This document shows, piece after piece, positions 34,858 to 45,855 of a stretch of 64,000 nucleotides of DNA. Below the pieces are notes generated by a model that was given only the letters and a program-made list of their open reading frames with translations, had not been told where the DNA came from and ran no database searches. This DNA comes from Adiantum capillus-veneris. Taxonomy: Eukaryota; Streptophyta; Polypodiopsida; Polypodiales; Pteridaceae. The position numbers and the translations under genes are program-made. The number at the start of each line of letters is the position of its first letter. The first letter of the stretch is position 1. The DNA is taken from positions 35,676,558 to 35,740,557 of the forward strand of contig CM043946.1 of the NCBI GenBank assembly GCA_014529385.2, in the 5' to 3' direction.

Positions 34858-35904
34858 TCATGTGGAGCGCCGCTCTATAATCACCACTCGGCCATCTTTG
34901 TAGAAGGCCGTCTTTCCCTTCTCCCTTGCCGCTTGAATCTCTAGCATTACCTCTCTCATATGCGCCAGCTGTGTGAGAGTGAGGTCATCTCCAAGGAATA
35001 TGCCCGTTTTCTTTAGTGTAGGGCGCTTCTTCAAGAAGTCCTTCTTTGCCTCCATGGATGGGAAACGGATGATTAAAGCTCTCCCTTTTGAAGTCTCCCC
35101 ATTGCCTTGTGTTTTCTTCCCTACCCTCCATGCCTTTTTATGAGTAGCCTCACTACCCATCATGCGGAGAAGTTCTTCAACTTCCCCTTCCACATCATCT
35201 CGGTCTTTTAGACCGGTTACTCTTATATGCAAGGTTCTAGTTTTCCTTCGCTGCTCTTCTTCTAGAGTCATGTTGATGATTGTAGGAGTGGGGACGGATG
35301 TGGTTTCTTTCCCTTTCCCTTTCTTAGCAACTTTTATCCATTTCTCGGCCTCATCCGCCTTCTTCTGTGTCTTCGTGATCACATCCATCCACGAAGACAT
35401 CTTTACCACCTTCTGTTTCTCCTCCTGTGTGATCATCCGTACCTGCTCCTTGATGACCTTGATCTCGTCTATCACCGAGGGCTAAAATTCCCCTTCTTCC
35501 AGTCCACTGCTTACTCTATCCGCAAGTTCTCGCTTGAGGGCTGTGACCTCTTCTCTAAGTGCCTGTAAATCCGCCTTAAATGCTTGTAGCTCTGTGTGCA
35601 AGTCCTCTTTCTCCTTCTTCCATTGCGCGCCTTCATTAAGAAACATTTGAAGAAGGTTGGCCTTCTCTTTCCACCATCCCTCCATCTCTGCTTTCCATTC
35701 TTTCATCTCCCTTTCCATTTGTGTTATCCGCTTGTTTGTAAGCGCAAAAGTTTCCTTCGTATGGGGCTTACATATCGGCGAAATGATCATGGCCTCCACT
35801 GGCGAAGCGCTCATGGCCTCCATTGGCGATGCGCATATAGCTCGATGCTCTGGCTCGGCTGAGTCCATGCAGACAGGGCACACTAGAAACCTATCCAAAA
35901 ACAA
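34858..35904 (-). pseudogene. LINE ORF1 (RNA-binding protein), one in-frame stop
   Basis: Two frames in the same register, 35482-35904 (140 residues) and 34858-35475 (205 residues), separated only by a TAG and two codons. N-terminal half: an acidic-basic coiled coil (ITQMEREMKEWKAEMEGWWK, LQALREEVTALKRELADRV). C-terminal half: RTLHIRVTGLKDRDDVEGEV and GRALIIRFPSMEAKKDFLKK, resembling the RRM-like fold of LINE ORF1 proteins, then a GIFLGDDLTLTQ and AREKGKTAFYKDGRVVII end typical of the C-terminal domain. Such proteins coat LINE RNA as trimers. A single TAG means the copy is inactive unless read through. Confidence 0.75.
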
Positions 35905-36429
35905 GGATAGGCGAGCGAGGGTATATCCTCCTCAGCTCGGCGAACCCCCCACAACTTACAATACAAAATGGTGGGGGGGGATCGGGGCACGCTGGCTCAC
36001 CCAACTACTGGCATACAAAGATGTGGGTTCGTGGCCCACTCGAGGAATCAGCATAACCTCCAAAACAACTCAACGCTTTGGCTCGGCAGAGTCCTGGCGG
36101 AGAAAATAAAATACCACAAAACAAACCCGATGCAGGTGTATACGTCAACTCAGCCCACTACGGGCGTAAGCGATTGAGGCAGCTCAAATGAAGGCCTTGC
36201 ACTCGCTGTCCTGTGCAATGGCAGAGAAATGCACGTAGCCACCCCCGAACAGGGTCAACTCATGGCTTAGACAAGCCCCTGTTGGGCGCTGGCTCAATCC
36301 ACGCGCAGCCCCCTCTGTGCGAGAAGCTCGCCAGCTACAGCCTCTGCGTGTCCTACACCTGCGCCCTCTTCAGCCTGCGCGCTAACCCTGCTGACTACAA
36401 TCTCTGCACGCCTTGTACTTGCTGCGTCA

Positions 36430-36710
36430 CCTACAGAGAGAGAGGAAGCACCTACATCACCTGCAGAGAGAGAGAGTCTCCCTGCGCGCTGCCTCCTGAT
36501 GCCCGAAACCCTAACACACATGCAAAATTGCCCTGCGTGCTACCTCTTGCTGCCCTGCGTGCCTTGCACCTGTTGCGTCACCTGCAGAGAGAGAGAATCT
36601 CCCTGCGAGCTGCCTCCTGATGCCCGAAACCCTAACACACAGGCAAAATTGCCCTGCGTGCTACCTCTTGCTGCCCTGCGCGCCTTGCACCTGCTGCAAG
36701 ACAGAACCTT
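36430..36710 (-). repeat. LINE 5' tandem monomers, 121-bp period
   Basis: A 121-bp unit (start-to-start 36,457 to 36,578) containing a CACCTGCAGAGAGAGAGA segment, a GCCCGAAACCCTAACACACA segment and CTACCTCTTGCTGCCCTGCG, present about twice plus partial flanking copies. It lies at the 5' end of the LINE in transcript sense. Confidence 0.8.
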
Positions 36711-36750
36711 ACGCGCGAGAGAGAATTCAACTCACCTGTTGCGTCACCTA

Positions 36751-36777
36751 CACACACACACACACACACACACACAG
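36751..36777. repeat. (CA)n microsatellite
   Basis: About 13 CA units at the presumed 5' end of the LINE. Confidence 0.9.
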
Positions 36778-36815
36778 AGAACACAACACTGACCTACAAC
36801 AGGAAAAACAAATGC

Positions 36816-36849
36816 CAGATGATATATAGTGGGTACCCCCCCTGGCCCC
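36816..36849 (+). repeat. RT-I LTR fragment
   Basis: CAGATGAT...AGTGGGTACCCCC...TGGCCC matches 41,043-41,078 in the RT-I LTR. Together with 30,637-30,700 it brackets the LINE. Confidence 0.5.
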
Positions 36850-36884
36850 ATCATGTCCATCATTGACTTGACCAAAGCCTCCAT

Positions 36885-38523
36885 AGGATTTGGTGCAAAC
36901 CTTCTTGGCCCCTGCTACACTCGCGGAGTTTGTCGGAGTAATGTCCTTTAGTGGTCATCGCAACACATCTTCATCATTTGCCTCACATCTTCGGCTTCAT
37001 GCGGTTTGTTCAACATCAAGTGCTGAGAGGGGTGTTACTTACACCACTTTGTTGCTTCACTGGTAAGGTGCAACGGAAGTGAATGTTGAAACTTTGCTCA
37101 AGATGAGTGCTCCGAACTGTGCTCAAGGGTTCCTTTTACTTACGGAAGGGAGAGCCTTCCGTTCCTTTAGTGAGAGAGTGCAAACGATCACAAACAGTGG
37201 ATAAACACTGTGAATGAAGGTGCATGAGACTGAGAGATAGAGAGAGAAGAATATGACACCAGAATGTTGTCAAACCCTCCTCCGAAGGCCCCACTCTCTA
37301 TGGCGAGAGCGGTTTACTATTGATTGCACAAATCTTACAATGCTTGGACTTGTCGACGATGTCGACGACGATGAGACGGGCTGAAATCTGAAAACGTTAA
37401 TGCTGAAATCTCCAAATCTTTATTTGTTGAATTCTGACTCTATGTCGGTGACGATGGCGATGACGACGATAAGCAAGGACGAAGCACTGAAAACGCGATG
37501 CTGAAATCTGCCTTTTCCGGGCTGAAACTGCAAACTTCGATGAATCTGACCGTGCGGCGAGGATCTATTGCAGGAAGGTGAGATCTGCGAGGTTCGTGGG
37601 ACTCTACTGCGGTGGTCTATTCTGAAAATTGAAAACGGCTGGTCCTTCTTGAGCTCTTGTCGCGAGGAACTGCAAAACGCTGGCTTTTATGCTGCTGCAA
37701 AAACGCTAGGGCTGATCTCTCTTCTGTTGCAAAAACGCTAGTGTTTTTGCTGTCCTGCTGTTGCCAGGGCTGATCTGTTGTGCAAAACGCCAAGGCTAGT
37801 TCTGGGTGAAAACGCTAGGCTTGCATCATGCAGAACGCTAGGTCTGCTGATGGTGGTCTTGCTGAGAAGTTGCTTATTGAACAAAGTGTTCCTGCTGCCT
37901 CTTCTGCCAGAAAGTGCTAGTGCTAGGTTTACTTATATACATGCTTAGTGAATATGCCCTACCCAGTTTCCAACAAAAGTCACTTAAAAATAATAAGTGA
38001 AAAATGTCAAAAATAGGGAAAATAGGTCTATGCACTGTAAAAATGCTCCTGATGATCATGCTGTGTGCAACCAGAGGAATGCATCTATTCTAAGTGTCTG
38101 GACATGCACGGTCTACGAATAACTTACAAAATGCCAAAAACACTTCCTAAGCTAACTGAAATGAACCCATGTCATGAAGTAGCTTGTGCACGTACACATA
38201 GGGTTAGATGTGTCATCGTGACATCCCCTCCTTTTACAAGTGAGGTACTTGTACCGAACTGTATGGCGTTGAGGGAGATCGGCGATAGTGTCTGGAATCC
38301 TGGAAAGGACTCTTCGCCGGCCCTCTTTGATGTGTGGGTCATGCGATACTTCAACTTCTTAAAGTCTACAACGCTTGCTTCTTTGGGCCGCGCCGAAAGC
38401 GACACAGTCATCTGTGGCTCCTTCAATGCTTCAACTTCGTCTATAGTCATGCGTCTACCTTCTTCAAGAATCTCCGAGGCTGAAATTCTGAAACCACTTC
38501 CAACACAAAAACATGAACATAAT
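36885..38523 (-). repeat. Inverted second copy of the RT-J 3' end with its RT-I flank
   Basis: Near-identical, in opposite orientation, to 48,088-49,716. It contains, in minus order, the C-terminal coding piece of RT-J (frame 38172-38549, SEILEEGRRMTIDEVEALKE), the polypurine tract (38,224-38,235), a complete LTR (37,061-38,223), the target sequence GTGAA (37,056-37,060) and the start of the RT-I LTR and internal DNA. Because it includes the same insertion junction, it is a duplication of DNA that already carried RT-J, not a separate insertion. Confidence 0.8.
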
Positions 38524-38734
38524 GCCAATGTAAGACAGAGGGGAGACAAATCTACGAGTAATTACCCTTTCACCTGGCCCTCTAGCGCTTAGCTATATAT
38601 AGACCCCTTTACTACAAGTGTGTCCGACACTTTGCCAAGGTCGTGCCCTCCTAGTCCTACCAGGCTACCCTTGGCATGACAGAAAGGGCCAGTATCTCAA
38701 AACGTTGGGATGATGTGTTGCCAAATGCAAAGCG

Positions 38735-39057
38735 CTTGTGTACGTGCACATCTAACCCTATGTGTACGTGGACAAGCTACTTCATGACATGGGTTCAGTT
38801 CAGTTCAGTCAGCCTAGATTATGAAGTGTTCTGGCACTTTTGTGAGTCTGTTTGCAGACCGTGCATGTCCAGACACTTATACTAGATGTATATCCTTTGG
38901 TTGCACACAGCATGATCATCAGATTACCATCAGAACCCATCAGGAGCATTTTTACAGTGCATAGCCTTATTTTCCCTATTTTAGCCAAATTTTCACTTAT
39001 TATTTTTAAGTGACTTTTGTTGGGAAAATGAGTAAGGATCTATATAAGAAAACCTAA
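38735..39057 (+). repeat. Truncated RT-J-family LTR
   Basis: Matches the first ~320 bp of the RT-J LTR (CATCTAACCCTATGTGTACG ... TTAAGTGACTTTTGTTGG ... TATATAAGAAAACCTA) and then changes abruptly into RT-H LTR sequence. The TG start is diverged (tgtgtacgtgcacatc). Confidence 0.8.
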
Positions 39058-40670
39058 GTCAAAACACTTATACAATCGATTTATGCAAGAGGATTCCAAA
39101 CCTCGAAAACCTAATCTAATGGACGCTCACAAAATTGCCGGTACTAATCCTCCTAGGATTCTAAACACTCAAGGGATAGGTGGAAAATTGGCTTCAGAAG
39201 TCGACGAAGCATGTCCACGTGGCACACAGAGCCATGTGCACGTGACATTTCCTCCTGCTTAAGGTGAGGTACTATCCACGCATGCCATAAGATGGTCTCG
39301 AATGTCGTCCATGGCTAATTTTGAGAAAGGCTCCCCTGGGTGATGTTGAAATGTCCAAAAGATAGGGATGGTGATGATACATCTACTCACAACCAATAGA
39401 CTGCCTCCAGGATCAACAATTTCCTTGTTGGTTACCAGCAAGCCTTTGCTGCACGAACTCGGATGGGGTGCACCAAACTGCAAACCAGATCGATGATTGT
39501 AGAGCAAATGGATAGAGATGCAAACGTTGATGCCCACGAAGGTTACCGGCCAACCTATGTTGCCCCTACGCAAGAAGATTGGCAAGAGCAACGCTACATG
39601 GGAGGTAAAGATGGATATGTCCGTTGGAATGTCCAAAAACCATGGCAAGTCCTATGTATGATATCTCATGAAACCGCAAAATAACTCCTCAAAGGTAGAG
39701 GCTCAGTAACTCTTCAAGATGAAGCACCTCCGAGACTGATTTGATGCACCTTTGGATCCGTCTCAATGAGGGGTTGTTCATGGCCACCAAGGGGTAGATC
39801 TAGGGTTGATGTGCACTCCCAGTGTGAAAGGAAACAAGGGCTGAAAGCTGGGTGCAAAAACGCAGGTCTGGCACACAAAACGCAACAGAGCTGAAAATGC
39901 AGTTGATGATGGAGTAACTCATGAATAGCAACGGAGCACTCATGCAGTAAGGGAATGGCCGAAAAGAGGCTCAATGGGCTGCCGAAACTCCGGGCTGCAA
40001 CGGAGAAGCTAGCGGTGACATATCCGGGCTAGTACCGACGAGGGAAAGGGCTAAAATCTGAAAATGTTGGGCTGATGTGTTGCCAAATGCAAAGCGTTGG
40101 GCTGATCTTTTGTCATTGAGTAAAAATGCCACGGTCGATTGCTGATGTAAAAACGCTCGCTGGTCTTTTGCAAAAACGCTAGCTGATCTTGGGGGCTTCC
40201 TACAACCAATGCAAAACGGTAGCAGGTCTCCTCCCTTTGTAGTGGAAAATTAGGCTTAAGAACTTTTTAAGGCTTAGGTAGGGCAAAACGTCTGTCAAAG
40301 TTTCTAAAATAAATCAATAAAAGTGACTAGTTGACTTATTAATGAACTCGACCAATGCTAGGTGAAAGGTGTCGCACATTTGCCGACCCATGAATCCGCT
40401 CGTTGAATTCTTCTAGCCTAAAACTACATTCGTCACACTAGATGCCCACCATAGTATAACAAAACGCTTGTATAATCCATTTATGTAAGAGGGTTCCAAC
40501 ACTAGTAAAATGGACTCGTCCAAACATGCAGGTCCTATGAATAGGCTCACAAAATTGGCAATATTGATCCTCGTAGGATTCTACCTAAGAATAGGTGGAA
40601 AATTGGCTCCCGAAGTTGATGAAGCATGTCCACGTGGCAAACAAAGCCATCTGCATGTGACAACAGTATG
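39058..40670 (-). mobile_element. RT-H: small or internally deleted LTR element
   Basis: Two similar ~200-bp segments in direct orientation, 39,058-39,249 and about 40,455-40,665. In minus sense both read TGTCAC(G/A)TGC at their start, and the left one is preceded by a purine-rich AAGCAGGAGGAAA, so they look like 3' and 5' LTR parts. Between them are a 129-residue frame (39259-39648) and others without recognisable domains, plus several AAAACGC words (39,840-40,210). The left copy is cut off by the RT-J-family LTR fragment. No TSD seen. Confidence 0.45.
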
Positions 40671-40740
40671 TTTATTTTGCAAGCGATTCATGGAGAATAG
40701 GAGACGAGATTAAAAAAAATTAACCCTAATTGGAAAATCT

Positions 40741-40911
40741 CCTGGGAAGTTTACCCTTGAGGCCGCTAAGCACCAAGGGCGGTTAAGCTTCCCCGTACGA
40801 AGTTTCCTCGGAAGTTTTCCCTTGGAGAGGCTAAGCATCAAGGGCAGTTAAGCCTTCCCAGTAGAAAGTTTCCTAGGAAGTTTCCCCTTGGAGAGACTAA
40901 GCATCAAGGGC
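40741..40911. repeat. ~65-bp tandem array, left part
   Basis: Three units with CTAAGCAYCAAGGGC starting at 40,766, 40,831 and 40,897, each with an AAGTTTCC..GGAAGTTT segment. The array is broken by RT-I and resumes at 52,184. Confidence 0.85.
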
Positions 40912-40916
40912 ACTTA
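40912..40916. repeat. Target-site duplication ACTTA (left copy, RT-I)
   Basis: Matches 52,179-52,183. With one copy counted, the ~65-bp repeat unit reads continuously across the junction. Confidence 0.85.
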
Positions 40917-41280
40917 TGTGAGAGTGAGCGTGTGCGGAAGCGTGAGAGAGAGAAAGAGAGAGAGAGTAGACACAAACGCAAGAGATGGTGAAGAGGGAGC
41001 GATCACGCCCCCATGACTACCATGAGTAAAAGACAATCAGTACAACAGATGATGGAAGTGGGTACCCCCTTGGCCCTATAAATAGGTGCCAAAGGGGAGG
41101 TAGGGCAAGGGCTGATAAAAATCCCCACGATCCAACAGAAAAATGATATATGGAAATATGGACGCCGGACAAAAGTGGGCGGCTGGTCCCAAACTCAGCG
41201 GCCGGACCAAGTGCAACCTAGGCTATGGGTGGCTAGCCCGGAGACATACTAGCCGTACAAGTATGCCCTAGACATGTGAA
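40917..41280 (-). repeat. RT-I 3' LTR, first part (split by RT-J)
   Basis: Continues at 49,558-49,580 after RT-J. It contains a GGCCCTATAAATAGGTGCC stretch at about 41,073-41,091; the right LTR lacks about 45 bp at this place. Confidence 0.85.
41276..41280. repeat. Target-site duplication GTGAA (left copy, RT-J)
   Basis: Matches 49,553-49,557. The uninterrupted target is seen in the other RT-I LTR at 52,149-52,153. Confidence 0.92.
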
Positions 41281-42454
41281 TGTCACGTGACACATCTAGC
41301 CCTATGTATACATGGACAAGCTACTTCATGACATGGGTTCATTTCAGTTAGCTTAGGAAGTGTTTTGGCACTTTTGTGAGTCTGTTCGTGGACCGTGCAT
41401 GTCTAGACAGTTAGAATAGATGCATATCCTCTCGTTGCACACAGCGTGATCATCAGATAACAGTCAGAACCCATCAAGAGCATTTTTACAGTGCATAGAC
41501 CTATTGTCCCTATTATTGACATTTTTCACTTATTATTTTTTTAAGTGACTTTTGTTGGAAACTGGGTAGGGCAAATTCACTAAGCATGTATATAATAAAC
41601 CTAGCGTTAGCACTTGCTGGCAGAAGAGGCAGCAGGAAACAGGCAACTTCTCAACAAGACCACCATCAGCAGACATAGCGTTTTGCATGATGCAAGCCTA
41701 GCGTTTTCACCAAGAGCCAGCCTTTGCGTTTTTGCATAGCAGATCAGCCCCGGCAACAACAAGACAGCAGAAACACTAGCGTTTTTGCAACAAAAGACAG
41801 ATCAGCCCTAGCGTTTTTGGAGCAGCATAACAACCAGCGTTTTGCAGTTCCGACGCGACAAGACCTCAAGAAGGACCAGCGTTTCAGTTTTTAGCATAGA
41901 CACACTACAATAGAGCCCCCGAACCTCGCAGATCGCACCTTCCTGCAGCAACAGATCCTCGTCGCACTGTCAGATCCATCGAAGTTTGCAGTTTCAGCCC
42001 GGAAAACGCAAAATTTCAGCATCTGCGTTTTCAGCGCATCGTCATCGCCGTCATCACCCGCATAGAGTCAGAATTCAACAGATAAGGATTTGCAGATTTC
42101 AGCCATTAGCATTTTCAGATTTCAGCCCGTCTCATCGTCGTCCTCATCGTTGTCGGCATCATCGGCAAGTCCAAGCATTGTAGAGATTTGTGCAATCAAT
42201 AGTAGACCGCTCTCGCCATAGAGTGGGGCCTTCGAAGGAGGGTTTGACAACATTCTAGGGTCGTATGCTTCTCTCTCTATCTCTCAATCTCATGCACCTT
42301 CATTCACAGTGTTTATCCACTTTGTTTGTGATCGTTTGCACTCTCTCACTAACGGAACGGAAGGCTCTCCCTTTCGTAAGTAAAAGGAACCCTTGACACA
42401 GTTCGGAGCACTCATCTTGAGCAAAGTTCAACATTCACTTCCGTGTACCTTACA
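41281..42454 (+). repeat. RT-J 5' LTR
   Basis: 1,174 bp, TG...CA. It carries a TATA-like box (ATGTATATAATAAACC, near 41,588) and then a series of AGCGTTTTTGCA-like words in the region expected to be R/U5. Confidence 0.92.
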
Positions 42455-42455
42455 T

Positions 42456-42467
42456 TGGTATCAGAGC
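42456..42467 (+). other. RT-J primer-binding site (initiator-Met tRNA)
   Basis: TGGTATCAGAGC, one base after the LTR end; identical to the canonical plant retrotransposon site. Confidence 0.9.
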
Positions 42468-42696
42468 TTTGGCAATGTTCTGTATCACTCAAGGAAAGAA
42501 CCATAAGAACCACATAATTTTTTTGCTTGTTGCAGTCGCACGTAACCCAAGACCTCTTGGGCGTGTCGATTCCTGATCGTGTTTTTGAAGGGTGACAAGA
42601 AACCCAAGAAAGAGGGGCTTGTCCAACCTCCCCTTGTGCCTCTTTTCACTCATTGAGAGCGGACCGTGCACTTAGCGGCCGGCCAATCGACGTGAG

Positions 42697-43883
42697 GTGG
42701 GAAAAAGCAACCTTGGTCTGAGCGCAAGACCGCCAAGGGGTGCACCCGCAGAAAAGAGAAGAACTCGGGTGAAGAGAAGATCCTTCTCTAACACAGATTA
42801 CAAGCTAAAGATCAACCTCAAGAACCTCAAGAACCTCGAGACCCTCAAGAACCCAAGAACCACAAGAACCCAAGTTTCTCATGAACTTAAGAACCCACGA
42901 CTTCAGTGTATGGTCATTACCCGAAGCGGAATGGATACCGCGCATGGAGGTGATGAGCATGGTAGTGGTGAAGAAGAATTTTCCCCACCAGGAGGTTTTT
43001 CTCACCCTCCCCCTTCCCCATCTACACCACGGTTTGCACCAAATCCTATGGAGGCTTTGGTCAAGTCGATGATGGACATGAGACACAACAACAAGAAGCG
43101 AATCGCGTTGCGATGGCACAACTAGAAAGAAAAGCAGAACGACAAGAAGCCTTGGCGCGTGAACGCCAACATAGACAAGAATCCTTGGAGCGTGAACATG
43201 AGCGTGAGCAAGCACTCTTGGCAGCCAAAGAAAGACATGCAGAGCGTGAGGCATAAAGAGAACTACGCATGCAAGAATTGGTTCGACAGGTTCTCACCTC
43301 GAAGTTCGAGCCAGTCAAAGATGTTGGTAGTTCATCAAGTGGCGCAAGCCGAGATTCGGACTCCAACAACCCCGTCACAGAGAAGATTCAGTTCAGTAAG
43401 TATGATGGTAAGATGGATGCTACGATTACTCATTCTTGGTTGCATCGATTTAATGTTTTTTTTGCGACAACTAAGAAGACAGGAAATAGCAAGGTTTTGA
43501 CGGCAGCTATGTACCTTGCCGATGATGCCATTAATTGGTACCACGCATGGCAAGAGGCACAGTTGACCTCGCACCTAGAGGAAGCCGAGGATGGCGCGTC
43601 CCTTTCTCTCAATTGGGTCAACTTCCAAGACAAGCTCAAGGCGCAGTTTATGCCCCCACAGTCCCTAGCACGGTTGAAAGACGATTTGCGCAGTCTCAAG
43701 CAAAATGGTATACAAGTTATGTTTTTCTCTAATCGTGTTTTGCAGCTCAACACCCAATTACGCAAATCGGATAATGAGTGCAAGGAGGCTCTCATTTTCG
43801 GGTTGGATGACTATATCTTGTTTGATGTCGAAGTCCTCGACCCAATCAATCTCAACAAGGCAATGGCGATTGCTCTCGCATAG
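42697..43883 (+). pseudogene. RT-J gag
   Basis: The first frame (42697-43125) is basic and Pro/Ser-rich and ends in PNPMEALVKSMMDMR. A frame change leads into a very long charged helix (LERKAERQEALARERQHRQE and on), stopped once before 43,268. Then the frame 43269-43883 carries the capsid domain: THSWLHRFNVFFATTKKTGN, AINWYHAWQEAQLTSHLEEA, NWVNFQDKLKAQFMPPQS and LARLKDDLRSLKQNGIQVMF. It would form the virus-like particle. The capsid domain itself is intact. Confidence 0.82.
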
Positions 43884-44139
43884 GAAATGAAGCACAACAA
43901 GGGAAAGCCTAAGGAAAACAAGACTTTCACAAGTACCTCTCAGAACCCTCAGAACGGTAAGAACGGTAAGAATGGTAAAAAAGGTAACTCTTCGAACCAA
44001 TCTTCCAATAGAACTCTCCAAATGAACCTAAGGGTAAAGCTAACACAATTGCTAAACCTAAGCTCACTCCTTATGAAAAGGCAAAACAAGGAATTTTAGG
44101 AGGATACATCACGTCGGAAGAACAAAGCATTTATTCTAA

Positions 44140-44200
44140 AGAAGGTCGCTGTTTTCATTGTCACATCAAGGGTCACATAAAAAGAACAAAGCTTAGATCT
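44140..44200 (+). pseudogene. RT-J zinc knuckle, last ligand lost
   Basis: GRCFHCHIKGHIKRTK fits CX2CX4HX4C except that the last cysteine position is lysine. Confidence 0.7.
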
Positions 44201-44263
44201 AATGAAACTAAAGAACCCACAAAACCCACTTCCTCTGTCAATGCAATAAATGAGAATACGAGT

Positions 44264-44699
44264 GTGACCCAAGTCTCTTATGATCCTCCCATTGATAAGT
44301 CTCTCATTAAATGTTATGGTCATGTGAAGGGTCAACGTTTTGTCATATTGTTTAATCCAAGCAGTATGCATGATTTGATTAGTGACTCTCTTGTCGAAAG
44401 AGCCCGCTTGGAGGTTCGCAAGACATCTCCTTTCGAGGTGTCAGGCTTCTCTCCTAGTATGGACTCTCTCATCACGCAAGAGTGCCTTGATGTTTTGTTC
44501 ACTATTCAACAAGTGTCTTTCCGCAAAAAAGTTGTAGTCTCTCCTCTTTCAGGATGTGATAGGCTTTTGGGCATTAGATGGTTTCGTGAGCATAACCCTC
44601 TCATTGATTGGGCGGAAAATACGTGCATTTTCAATGCCAAAAGTGACTCTCCCCTTATCATTCGTGGAGAGCAAGTTGTTCATTCTTCGTCTCTCATTT
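44264..44699 (+). pseudogene. RT-J retropepsin-like protease
   Basis: The order of strands fits an LTR-element protease: GHVKGQRFVILFNPSSMHDL, where the catalytic D-S/T-G loop has become NPS, then SDSLVERARLEV, VVVSPLSGCDRLLGIRWF and HNPLIDWAENTCIF. Loss of the catalytic Asp and Gly makes it inactive. The frame runs straight into the solo LTR at 44,700 and resumes in register after it. Confidence 0.78.
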
Positions 44700-45850
44700 T
44701 GTCACGTGACACATCCAACCCTATGTGTCCGTGGACAAGCTACAGCATGACCAGGGTTCAGTTCAGTCAAGTCAATCTAGAATAGGAAGTGATCTGGCAC
44801 TTTTGTGAGTCAGTTCGCAAACCGTGCCTGTCCAGACACTTAGAGTAGATGCACATCCTCTGGTTGCACATAGCATGATCATCAGCATTACCATCAGGAG
44901 CATTTCCAGTGCACAGAACCTATTTTCCCTATTTTTGACATTTTTCACTTATTTATTAAGTGACTTTTGTTGGAAACTGGGTAGGGCAAATTAGCTAGTA
45001 TATAAGAAAACCTAGTGCTAGCAGTTTTGGCAAAAGAGGTAGCAGGAGCATTGCTCAACAAGCATATTCTCACGCAAGATCCCTAAGAACCCTGGCGTTT
45101 CCCCCTCAAGGTAAAGCCAACATTTCAGTCCCATAACTTGGCGATTTCAGCAGCCTGTAAAGGCAGCGTTTTTCAGCCTTAAAGACTCAGCTTTTCCAAC
45201 GATTCCAAGACCCAGCAGGTCTGCGTTTTCATGACCAGCATACCAGCATTTTGGACAAGCATTGTACCAGCGTTTTTCAGCATGGAACAACAGCCTTTTT
45301 CAGCATTGAATTACAGCGATTCCAAGCCAGCAAGTCAGCGTTTTTGAAGACCAGACAATCAGCGTTTTACTAACAGCAAGTCAGCGTTTCTCATAGCAGC
45401 AGATCAGCGTTTGCTACAGCAAATTCAGCAGAAGAACCATCGAATTTAGCAGATAAAGAACAGCTCGACAAGAACCAGTTCACAGCATTCAGTTTTCAGC
45501 CCTAGTCTCATCATCGTCGGCACCACCGTTGACCTCGCATAGCATCACATAGATCTGCATCGGCATCTTGTACCAGATTGTGCAATCAATAGTATAGACT
45601 TCTCTCGCCATCGAGAGCAAGGCCCTTGGAGGAGGGTTTTACAACTTTCCGATGTCGTATTCTCTTCTCTCTCTATCTCTTAGTCTCATGCACCTTCATT
45701 CGCAGTGTTCACCCACTTTGTTTGTGTCCATTGCACTCTCTCACTAAAGGAACAGAAGGCTCTCCCTTCCGTAAGTAAAAGGAACCCTTGTGCACAGTTT
45801 TAAGCACTCATCTTGAGCAAAGTTCAACATTCATTCCACTGCAGCTTACA
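44700..45850 (+). mobile_element. Solo LTR of the RT-J family inside RT-J
   Basis: A 1,151-bp LTR (TGTCACGTGA...GCTTACA) with no primer site after it and no polypurine tract before it. CATTT (44,695-44,699) and TATTT (45,851-45,855) are the target duplication with one mismatch. With the LTR set aside, the RT-J frame is open across the junction, so a complete element inserted here and was later reduced by LTR-LTR recombination. Confidence 0.85.
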
Positions 45851-45855
45851 TATTT

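Larger units (their letters stand above)
30701..36800 (-). mobile_element. Non-LTR retrotransposon (APE-type LINE), about 6.1 kb, near full length
   Basis: Minus-strand element with a 5' tandem-monomer region (to about 36.8 kb), ORF1 (35,904-34,858), ORF2 with endonuclease, RT and zinc-finger end (34,845-31,028), a ~325-bp 3' UTR and an ATTTCATTTC-type tail adjoining (GA)n. No clear TSD can be read because the target is simple repeat. Short matches to the RT-I LTR on both sides suggest that it landed in the GA tract of such an LTR. Confidence 0.85.

Noticed and set aside
44700-45850. Reading this LTR as the 3' LTR of RT-J
   Set aside because: It has no polypurine tract before it, the coding frame resumes after it, and the true 3' LTR at 48,387 has both polypurine tract and matching TSD.
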